Shown here: positions 16,401 to 22,039 of the stretch, piece by piece
Position numbering within the stretch: the first letter of the stretch is position 1
How the letters are laid out: the number at the start of each line of letters is the position of its first letter
Assembly: GCA_003510825.1 (NCBI GenBank)
Contig: DOKO01000346.1
Span: forward strand, 1-22,039
Length of the DNA stretch: 22,039 nt
Reading direction: 5' to 3'
Origin: Stenotrophomonas sp.
GTDB taxonomy: Bacteria; Pseudomonadota; Gammaproteobacteria; Xanthomonadales; Xanthomonadaceae
Program-made: the position numbers and the translations under genes
Notes under the pieces: model-generated
Told to the model about the DNA's origin: nothing
Seen by the model: only the letters and a program-made list of their open reading frames with translations
The model's database searches: none

Positions 16401-17351
16401 ATGGATGTGCTGCTCGCCAACCCGCGTGGTTTCTGTGCCGGTGTCGATCGTGCGATCGAGATCGTCAAGCGCGCGATCGAAACGCTGGGCGCGCCCATCT
16501 ACGTCCGCCATGAAGTGGTGCACAACCGCTTCGTGGTCGACGACCTGAAGCAGCGCGGCGCGATCTTCGTCGAGGAACTCGATGAAGTGCCGGACAACAA
16601 CACGGTCATCTTCAGCGCGCACGGCGTCTCCCAGGCCGTGCGCCAGGAAGCCGACCGTCGTGGCCTGAAAGTGTTCGACGCCACCTGCCCGCTGGTGACC
16701 AAGGTCCACTTCGAAGTGGCCCGCCACTGCCGTGCCGGCCGTGACGTGGTGCTGATCGGCCACGCCGGTCACCCGGAAGTGGAAGGCACCATGGGCCAGT
16801 GGAACCGCGAAGCCGGTACCGGCCAGATCTACCTGGTCGAGGACGTGGAGCAGGTCGCCACGCTGGAGATCAACCAGCCGACGAACTTCGCCTACACCAC
16901 CCAGACCACGCTGTCGGTGGATGACACGCGCGGCATCATCGAGGCACTGCGCGAGCGGTTCCCGGAAATGCAGGGCCCGAAGAACGACGACATCTGCTAC
17001 GCCACCCAGAACCGCCAGGACGCCGTGCGCGACCTGGCCAAGCGCTGCGACCTGGTGCTGGTGGTGGGTTCACCGAACAGCTCCAATTCCAACCGCCTGA
17101 GTGAGCTGGCCCGCCGCGAAGGCGTGGAGAGCTACCTGATCGACGGCGCGCACGAGATCGACCCGCGCTGGGTGGAAGGCAAGCAGCACATCGGCGTGAC
17201 CGCCGGCGCCTCGGCACCGCAGGTGCTGGTGGATGGCGTGCTGGCCCGCCTGGCCGAGCTGGGCGCCAACGGCGTGGGCGAGCTGGATGGCGAGCCGGAG
17301 TCGATGGTGTTCGCGCTGCCGAAGGAACTGCGGCTGCGGTTGGTGGATTGA
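16401..17351 (+). CDS. ispH: 4-hydroxy-3-methylbut-2-enyl diphosphate reductase (IspH/LytB)
   Basis: A 316-residue iron-sulfur enzyme making the last step of the MEP pathway, HMBPP to IPP and DMAPP. Cluster cysteines are C12 (NPRGFCAGV), C96 (DATCPLVTK) and C199 (DDICYATQNRQ). Substrate and proton-transfer residues include H42 (RHEVVHN), H74 (SAHGVS), H124 with E128 (HPEVEGT), and the SSNSNRL and TAGASAP segments, all as in E. coli IspH (C12, C96, C197, E126). The ribosome binding site GGGAGA lies upstream of ATG 16401. It is the last gene of the ribF-ileS-lspA-ispH run; SMAG palindromes begin 16 bases after its stop, and no classical terminator is seen. Confidence 0.97.
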   Translation: MDVLLANPRGFCAGVDRAIEIVKRAIETLGAPIYVRHEVVHNRFVVDDLKQRGAIFVEELDEVPDNNTVIFSAHGVSQAVRQEADRRGLKVFDATCPLVTKVHFEVARHCRAGRDVVLIGHAGHPEVEGTMGQWNREAGTGQIYLVEDVEQVATLEINQPTNFAYTTQTTLSVDDTRGIIEALRERFPEMQGPKNDDICYATQNRQDAVRDLAKRCDLVLVVGSPNSSNSNRLSELARREGVESYLIDGAHEIDPRWVEGKQHIGVTAGASAPQVLVDGVLARLAELGANGVGELDGEPESMVFALPKELRLRLVD

Positions 17352-17366
17352 CTGCGGAAGGTGGTT

Positions 17367-17484
17367 CGCCGGGCATGGCCCGGCGCTACCGGGTGCATGT
17401 CATCCACGCATGGCGTGGATCTACTGCATCCGGCCCGCACATCACTCTGGTGACGCCCCAGTAGATCCACGCCACGCGTGGATG
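17367..17484. repeat. Three SMAG (GTAG) palindromes after ispH
   Basis: A minus-oriented element lies at 17367-17389 (stem CGCCGGGC/GCCCGGCG). Another minus-oriented one lies at 17401-17424 and a plus-oriented one at 17461-17484; these two have GTAGATCCACGC as one arm and differ by one loop base (CAT versus CAC). The second and third form an inverted pair 36 bases apart. The rest of the 17352-17570 gap has an imperfect hairpin around CCATGACC/GGCCATGG (17494-17513) and no promoter I can support for the next gene. Confidence 0.85.
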
Positions 17485-17570
17485 CGCACACCGACCATGA
17501 CCTTCGGCCATGGGGTTCTGCACTACACAGGCCTAGCATCAAAGGTTCTACCGCTGCTGGAACCTGCCTG

Positions 17571-19454
17571 ATGAAGACCCGTGCCCTGGTGATGTCCGTG
17601 CTGTTCGCGCTGGCGGCCACGCCTGCGCTGGCGCAGACCTCGCCGCCGGGCGATGCCGCGGCCCCCGGCCTGCTGCGCATCGATGTGGATGCACGTGACC
17701 TTGCCCGTCGCATCTTCAAGGTGACCGCCACCGTGCCGGTCAAGCCCGGTCCGGTCACCCTGCTGTACCCGCAGTGGATCCCCGGCAACCATTCGCCCAC
17801 CGGCCCGATCGACAAGCTGGCCGGCCTGCGCGTGACCGCCAACGGCAAGCCGCTGGTCTGGCAGCGCGACCAGTTCAACGTCTATGCGTTCAAGGTGGAC
17901 GTGCCCGAGGGTGTCAGCGAGATCGTCGCCCACTTCGATTTCCTCTCCTCGCAGGGCGGCAGCCAGGGCCGGGTAGTGATGACCCCGGAAATGCTCAACC
18001 TGCAGTGGAACGCCAACTCGCTGTATCCGGCCGGTGTCGATGCGCGCAACCTGCAGGCGCAGGCCAGCGTGACCCTGCCCAAGGGCTGGGGCTATGCCAC
18101 TGCGCTGGAAACCGTGCGCCGCGACGGCGACACCGTGGTGTTCAAGCCCATCTCCTATGACCACCTGGTCGATTCGCCGCTGTTTGCCGGCGAGCACCAC
18201 CAGCGCATCGACCTCGACCCGGGTGCGAAGGTGCCGGTGCACCTGAACGTGTTCGCCGACGACGCCAAGTCGCTGAAGCCGACCGACGCGCAGATCAAGC
18301 TGCACCGCGCGCTGGTGCAGCAGGCCGACAAGCTGTACGGCGCGCGCCACTACGACCACTACGAATTCCTGCTGGCCCTGACCGACCGCCTCGGCGGCAT
18401 CGGCCTGGAGCATCACCGTTCCAGCGAGAACAGCGCCGCGCCCGGCTACTTCACCGAGTGGGACAACAACGCGTGGATGCGCGACCTGCTGCCGCACGAG
18501 TACACCCACTCCTGGAACGGCAAGTACCGTCGCGGCGCTGACCTGGCCACGGCCAACTTCAACGTGCCGATGGGCGACAGCCTGCTGTGGGTGTACGAGG
18601 GCCAGACCCAGTTCTGGGGCCAGGTGCTGGCCGCGCGCTCGGGCCTGTGGTCGAACGAACAGACCCGCGACATGCTGGCCAACGTGGCGGCGACCTATGA
18701 CCGTGGCCGCCCGGGCCTGGCCTGGCGCGCGCTGCAGGACACCACCAACGACCCGACCATCGCCCAGCGCCGCGGGCTGGCCTACCGTAACTACCAGATG
18801 AGCGAGGACTACTACTCGGGCGGGCAGATGCTGTGGCTGGAAGTGGAAGGCAAGCTGCGCGAGCTGAGCGGCAATCGCCGCGGCCTGGATGATTTCGCGC
18901 GCGCGTTCTTCGGCGTCGGCAATGGCGACTGGAACGTCAAGCCGTACACCTTCGAGGATGTGGTGGCGACCCTCAACGGCATCGCACCGTACGACTGGGC
19001 CAGCTTCCTGCGGCAGCGCCTGGATGGGCACGGCTCGCTGACCGGTGGCCTGGAACTCGCCGGCTGGAAGCTGGCCTACCGCGATACGCCGAACGAGGCC
19101 TACAAGGCGCAGGAAAAACGCGCCAAGGCCGCGCTGCTGGCGTACTCGCTGGGTGCCACCGTGCTCGACACGGGCGTGGTCGGTGATGTGATCTGGGACA
19201 GCCCGGCCTTCAACGCCGGCCTGGCACCGGGCATGAAGGTGATTGCCGTGGGTGGCCGCGAATACAGCAGCGAGCGCCTGAAGGACGCCGTCTCGGCCGC
19301 GGCCAAGGACAAGGCGCCGATCGTGCTGCTGGTCAAGCAGTTCGACCGCATCGACACGATGAACATCGATTACCACGGTGGCCTGCAGTACCCGGTGCTG
19401 GAACGCATCGCCGGCAAGCCGGACCGCCTTGCCGAGCTGTGGAAGGCGCGATGA
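17571..19454 (+). CDS. Secreted M61-family metallopeptidase with C-terminal PDZ domain
   Basis: A 627-residue exported zinc peptidase of family M61 (glycyl aminopeptidase type). The start ATG 17571 opens a clear signal peptide, MKTRALVMSVLFALAATPAL, with cleavage after ALA at residue 21. The N-terminal beta domain (to about residue 230) includes YPQWIPGNHSPTGPIDKLAG. The catalytic domain holds GIGLEHHRSSEN, the zinc motif HEYTH (309-313) and the downstream glutamate E343 in LLWVYEGQTQFWG. The C-terminal PDZ-like part begins near residue 532 (GDVIWDSPAFNAGLAPGMKVIAVGG, quoted in part: SPAFNAGLAPG). The best-known member is a Sphingomonas enzyme releasing N-terminal Gly or Ala. Location is probably periplasm. 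It overlaps the following YhhN gene by four bases or fewer. An extension to 17478 would lie in a SMAG repeat and was rejected. Confidence 0.93.
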   Translation: MKTRALVMSVLFALAATPALAQTSPPGDAAAPGLLRIDVDARDLARRIFKVTATVPVKPGPVTLLYPQWIPGNHSPTGPIDKLAGLRVTANGKPLVWQRDQFNVYAFKVDVPEGVSEIVAHFDFLSSQGGSQGRVVMTPEMLNLQWNANSLYPAGVDARNLQAQASVTLPKGWGYATALETVRRDGDTVVFKPISYDHLVDSPLFAGEHHQRIDLDPGAKVPVHLNVFADDAKSLKPTDAQIKLHRALVQQADKLYGARHYDHYEFLLALTDRLGGIGLEHHRSSENSAAPGYFTEWDNNAWMRDLLPHEYTHSWNGKYRRGADLATANFNVPMGDSLLWVYEGQTQFWGQVLAARSGLWSNEQTRDMLANVAATYDRGRPGLAWRALQDTTNDPTIAQRRGLAYRNYQMSEDYYSGGQMLWLEVEGKLRELSGNRRGLDDFARAFFGVGNGDWNVKPYTFEDVVATLNGIAPYDWASFLRQRLDGHGSLTGGLELAGWKLAYRDTPNEAYKAQEKRAKAALLAYSLGATVLDTGVVGDVIWDSPAFNAGLAPGMKVIAVGGREYSSERLKDAVSAAAKDKAPIVLLVKQFDRIDTMNIDYHGGLQYPVLERIAGKPDRLAELWKAR

Positions 19455-20128
19455 TGCACGGGCGCCGCGATGGCCTGATCCTGCTGGCAGCGATCCTGGC
19501 CATCGTCGGCGCCTTCCTGCACGGCGATGGCCGCTGGCTGCACTGGCTGGCCAAGCCGGCCACCACGCTGCTGATCGCGGCCATCGCATGGAAGGCGCGG
19601 CCGGCGGCTTCGCCGTCGTACCGTCGCGCGGTGCTGGCCGGCATGCTGCTGTCGTGTGTGGGCGACATCGCGCTGATGCTGCCGGTGGATGCGTTCGTGC
19701 CGGGGCTGGTGGCGTTCCTGCTGGCCCACGTCTGCTACATCGTCGCCTTCCGTGCTGGCCTGCGCGCGGGCCGTGGTCTGGTGGCCGCGTTCGTGTTGCT
19801 GGGCGCGTTCGCCACGCTCAATGTGATTGGGCTGTGGCCGCACCTGCCGGCGCCGATGCGCATTCCGGTGCTGGCCTACGTGGTGGTGCTGGCGTCGATG
19901 GCGGTGCTGGCGCTGGCGCGTGCATGGGCACGGCCGCAGGTGGCTGTGCCCGAGATGTGCAGCGCACGCTGGGCAGCCGTGGGTGCCGTGTTGTTCGTCG
20001 CCAGCGATTCACTGCTGGCCTGGGATCGGTTTGCAGGTGGCCTGCCGCTGGCCAGCCTGCTGGTGCTGTCCACGTATTACGGTGCGCAGTACGCCATCGC
20101 CCGTTCGGTGGGCAGACGGCTTTTGTAG
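19451..20128 (+). CDS. YhhN/TMEM86-family membrane protein, putative lysoplasmalogenase
   Basis: A 225-residue polytopic inner-membrane protein with about eight hydrophobic segments. It has the conserved spots of the family: KP (35-36), SCVGDIALM with G71-D72, HVCYIVAF with H93, SDS (185-187) and YYGAQYAI near the end. Characterised members hydrolyse the vinyl-ether bond of lysoplasmalogens; whether this organism makes such lipids is unknown, so the substrate is open. GGAAGG precedes two adjacent start codons, ATG 19451 (overlapping the M61 stop as ATGA) and ATG 19454; the second has better spacing and would remove one residue. The TAG stop is part of the GTAG that opens an SMAG repeat. Coupling to the M61 peptidase suggests co-expression at the envelope. 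Confidence 0.87.
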   Translation: MMHGRRDGLILLAAILAIVGAFLHGDGRWLHWLAKPATTLLIAAIAWKARPAASPSYRRAVLAGMLLSCVGDIALMLPVDAFVPGLVAFLLAHVCYIVAFRAGLRAGRGLVAAFVLLGAFATLNVIGLWPHLPAPMRIPVLAYVVVLASMAVLALARAWARPQVAVPEMCSARWAAVGAVLFVASDSLLAWDRFAGGLPLASLLVLSTYYGAQYAIARSVGRRLL

Positions 20129-20251
20129 AGTCGAGCCATGCTCGACTTCGCCCTATGTAGAGTCGAGCTTGCTCGACTGCTTTTGCCAACAGCAGCCGAG
20201 CATGGCTCGGCTCTACAGAAGCGGCAGCAGCCGAGCATGGCTCGGCTCTAC
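20125..20251. repeat. Array of four SMAG (GTAG) palindromes
   Basis: Elements at 20125-20147 (+), 20157-20178 (+), 20194-20216 (-) and 20229-20251 (-). The first two have stem AGTCGAGC/GCTCGACT, and the last two AGCCGAGC/GCTCGGCT. They fill the whole space between the convergent YhhN and trehalase genes. The array could act as a two-way transcription or degradation barrier. The elements differ in stem and orientation and lack constant spacers, so this is not a CRISPR array. Confidence 0.9.
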
Positions 20252-20259
20252 AAGAGCGG

Positions 20260-21879
20260 TCATTCGACGTCGGAGGCGCTTTCGCAGATCCGCTTGGGCG
20301 CGCACAGGCGATCTAGCAGGGCCAAGGTGACGCCATTGCTCCAGCCAAAACCATCCTGCAGCGGGTACTCGCCGCCACCGCCGCCGCTGGCCGAGCCATC
20401 CACTACGTATTTCTCCACCAGCTTGCCGTCGCGGTCGTAGACCGACTGCACCGTGCGCAGGAAGCGCACGCCCAGGGTCCGCGCCAGCGTCTGCTGGCCG
20501 TAGTGCTGCAGTCCGTCCACGGCCACCCACTGCAGCGGCGCCCAGCCGTTCGGCGCGTCCCATTGCTGTCCTGTATCGCGCTGGGTGGTCAGCAGGCCAC
20601 CGGAGCGCAGCAGGCCGGCTTCCACGGCATCTGCTGTGCGCCGCGCCTGGGCAGTGTCGGCAATCTTCAGCCACAGCGGAAACAGCGCCGCGGCGGTCAG
20701 GGCAGGGCGCTGCTGGCCGCTGTCCAGGTCGCGGTCAACGTAGTACCCCTGGCGCGCATCCCACAGCTGCGTGTTGATGGCCGCGCGGCGTGAGGCCGCG
20801 AGCTGCTGGTAATGGCGTGCATCGTCGCGTGCGCCCGATGCTGTACTGGCACGCGCCAGCGTCTGCTCCAGCTGGAACAGCAGGCTGTTCAGATCCACCG
20901 GCACGATGGACGTGGTGCGGATGCTGGACAGCTGCGTCGGGTCATCCAGCCAGCGCGAGCTGAAATCCCAGCCGGATTCCGCACCGGCGCGAAGATCGCG
21001 ATAGACCTGCGAGGGTGCTCGTTGTGATGCCTGTGCAGCCGTGGCCAGATCATCCGCCCACGATTCGGTACGCGGCACCGCGCGCGCATCCCAGTAGCGG
21101 TTCAACAGCTGGCCGTCGGCCAAGCGCACCACGCGTTCGCGGGCCTGGCCAGGTGCTAGGCCCTCCGCGCCGTGCATCCAGAACGCATGTTCGATGCGCA
21201 GCTGCGGCAGGTAGCGCCGGTACGCGTCATCACCTTCGTGGCTGGCCAGCAGTTCCACCATCAGGCTGAAGAACGGCGGCTGCGAACGGCTGAGGTAGTA
21301 GCTGCGGTTGCCGTTGGGGATGTGGCCGTACTGGTCCAGCTGCCAGGCGAAGTTGTCGACCATGTCGCGCACCTGCTGCCAGCGTTGGCTGGACGCCAGG
21401 CCGAGCAGGGTGAAGTAGCTGTCCCAGTAATAGACCTCGCGGAAGCGGCCGCCGGGCACTACGTACGGGTGCGGCAACGGCAGCAGCGAACCGTGCGGAT
21501 CGACGCTGGCGGTGTGCCGTTGCAGGACCGGCCACAGGCCTTCGATGTGCGCGCGCAGCGTCTCTCCGGAAGGTGGCACGTAGGCGGGTGTGTCGCCGGG
21601 TACGTCGAAGCGGGTCGCGACGAAATCGCGCAGCGTGTAGCCGGGTTGCTGCTGTGCGGCTTGCCAGTCGGCCAGTACGGCCGCAGCTGGCTGGTGCGGT
21701 ACGGCGTCGGCAAAGGTCTTCTGGTCGCCAAACAGGTGCGCGCGTTGTACCTGCTGGAACAGCGGAGCCAGTTGCTGGTCGGGAGGCGCAGTGGCGTGGG
21801 TGGGTTCTTCGGCGGCTGCATTGGCCATGCAGAGCAGCAATGCCAGCGACGCACCGGCCTGGAACATCGAGGGACGCAT
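20260..21879 (-). CDS. treA: Periplasmic alpha,alpha-trehalase (GH37)
   Basis: A 539-residue exported glycoside hydrolase that splits trehalose into two glucose. The start chosen is ATG 21879, which follows a strong TGGAGG binding site and opens a signal peptide (MRPSMFQAGASLALLLCMAN, cleavage near residue 23). An extension to 22002 would run into a SMAG repeat. Both trehalase signatures are present: PGGRFREVYYWDSYF (142-156) and QWDAPNGWAP (439-448), then the glycine run GGGGGEYPLQDGFGWSNG (499-516). The catalytic residues are D305 in SGWDFSSRW and E489 in VEKY, spaced exactly as D312 and E496 of E. coli TreA. The periplasmic enzyme lets cells use external trehalose, often under osmotic stress. 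No trehalose transporter or regulator is visible nearby. SMAG arrays flank the gene on both sides. Confidence 0.96.
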   Translation of the reverse strand: MRPSMFQAGASLALLLCMANAAAEEPTHATAPPDQQLAPLFQQVQRAHLFGDQKTFADAVPHQPAAAVLADWQAAQQQPGYTLRDFVATRFDVPGDTPAYVPPSGETLRAHIEGLWPVLQRHTASVDPHGSLLPLPHPYVVPGGRFREVYYWDSYFTLLGLASSQRWQQVRDMVDNFAWQLDQYGHIPNGNRSYYLSRSQPPFFSLMVELLASHEGDDAYRRYLPQLRIEHAFWMHGAEGLAPGQARERVVRLADGQLLNRYWDARAVPRTESWADDLATAAQASQRAPSQVYRDLRAGAESGWDFSSRWLDDPTQLSSIRTTSIVPVDLNSLLFQLEQTLARASTASGARDDARHYQQLAASRRAAINTQLWDARQGYYVDRDLDSGQQRPALTAAALFPLWLKIADTAQARRTADAVEAGLLRSGGLLTTQRDTGQQWDAPNGWAPLQWVAVDGLQHYGQQTLARTLGVRFLRTVQSVYDRDGKLVEKYVVDGSASGGGGGEYPLQDGFGWSNGVTLALLDRLCAPKRICESASDVE

Positions 21880-21955
21880 GGCGTGCCTCCAGAAGGGTGT
21901 GTGGCCACTGTAGGTGAGGGGGTGTGAAAGCGGTTTGCGGGCTGCTGTGCAATGC

Positions 21956-22039
21956 GTAGAGTCGAGCTTGCTCGACTGCTGTCGGCAGAAGCAGTCGAGC
22001 AAGCTCGACTCTACAAAAGCGGCAGCCGAGCATGGCTCG
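21956..22039. repeat. SMAG (GTAG) inverted pair plus a partial third element
   Basis: A plus element (21956-21977) and a minus element (21993-22014) form perfect 25-base inverted arms at 21956-21980 and 21990-22014 with a nine-base spacer. A third, minus-oriented element of the AGCCGAGC type begins at 22024 and is cut by the window end. They lie upstream of treA, 76 bases before its start. The gap 21880-21955 has the treA ribosome binding site and no promoter I can name with confidence. Confidence 0.88.

Noticed and set aside
17523..19589. A long open frame on the minus strand opposite the M61 peptidase gene
   Set aside because: Antisense shadow; the plus strand encodes a signal peptide and an HEYTH zinc site.
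20125..20251. Possible CRISPR array
   Set aside because: The repeats are self-palindromic, alternate in orientation and stem sequence, and have short irregular gaps without spacer-like units; they fit SMAG/REP elements.
21880..22002. Longer 5' version of trehalase
   Set aside because: It would translate part of a SMAG repeat and hide the signal peptide; TGGAGG precedes the ATG at 21879.

Overview
The window is GC-rich chromosomal DNA from a gammaproteobacterium of the Xanthomonadaceae, most likely the Stenotrophomonas maltophilia group. Three things support this. The housekeeping genes read like Xanthomonas/Stenotrophomonas proteins. The core clusters rplU-rpmA-obgE and murJ-ribF-ileS-lspA-ispH are arranged as usual for the family. 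Many intergenic spaces carry short stem-loops that begin with GTAG, the signature of the SMAG repetitive palindromes described in S. maltophilia. The species is an inference.

Layout. Positions 1-2111, minus strand: a crotonase-fold protein whose active site looks like a delta3,delta2-enoyl-CoA isomerase, then tesB (acyl-CoA thioesterase II), then the start of a small DUF2007-like gene cut by the window edge. Positions 2146-2592, plus strand: a secreted copper chaperone (PCuAC). Positions 2685-7704, minus strand: uvrA, a one-base-overlapping hotdog thioesterase, and two tandem paralogs of a family I do not recognise, separated by SMAG elements. Positions 8028-9847, plus strand: rplU, rpmA and obgE. 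Positions 10007-10276, minus strand: rpsT, convergent with obgE and divergent from murJ. Positions 10379-17351, plus strand: murJ, ribF, ileS, lspA and ispH, with ribF/ileS and ileS/lspA overlapping. Positions 17571-20128, plus strand: a secreted M61 metallopeptidase overlapping a YhhN-family lysoplasmalogenase. Positions 20260-21879, minus strand: a periplasmic trehalase bracketed by SMAG arrays.

How the genes relate. Most of the window is core: translation (L21, L27, S20, IleRS), ribosome assembly (ObgE), peptidoglycan export (MurJ), FMN/FAD synthesis (RibF), lipoprotein signal processing (LspA), isoprenoid precursors (IspH) and excision repair (UvrA). The isomerase and TesB together suggest unsaturated acyl-CoA handling. 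The parts that housekeeping does not explain are the tandem unknown paralogs, two families of intergenic palindromes (GTAG/SMAG, and a GGGGTCGGATCCC family without GTAG), and some local arrangements: a stop codon supplied by a repeat, a ribosome binding site inside a lysine-rich tail, and a palindrome abutting a promoter.

I see no IS element, prophage, CRISPR array, tRNA or rRNA. I found no clear defence or biosynthetic system. The strongest candidate for undescribed biology is the paralog pair at 2685-4218.
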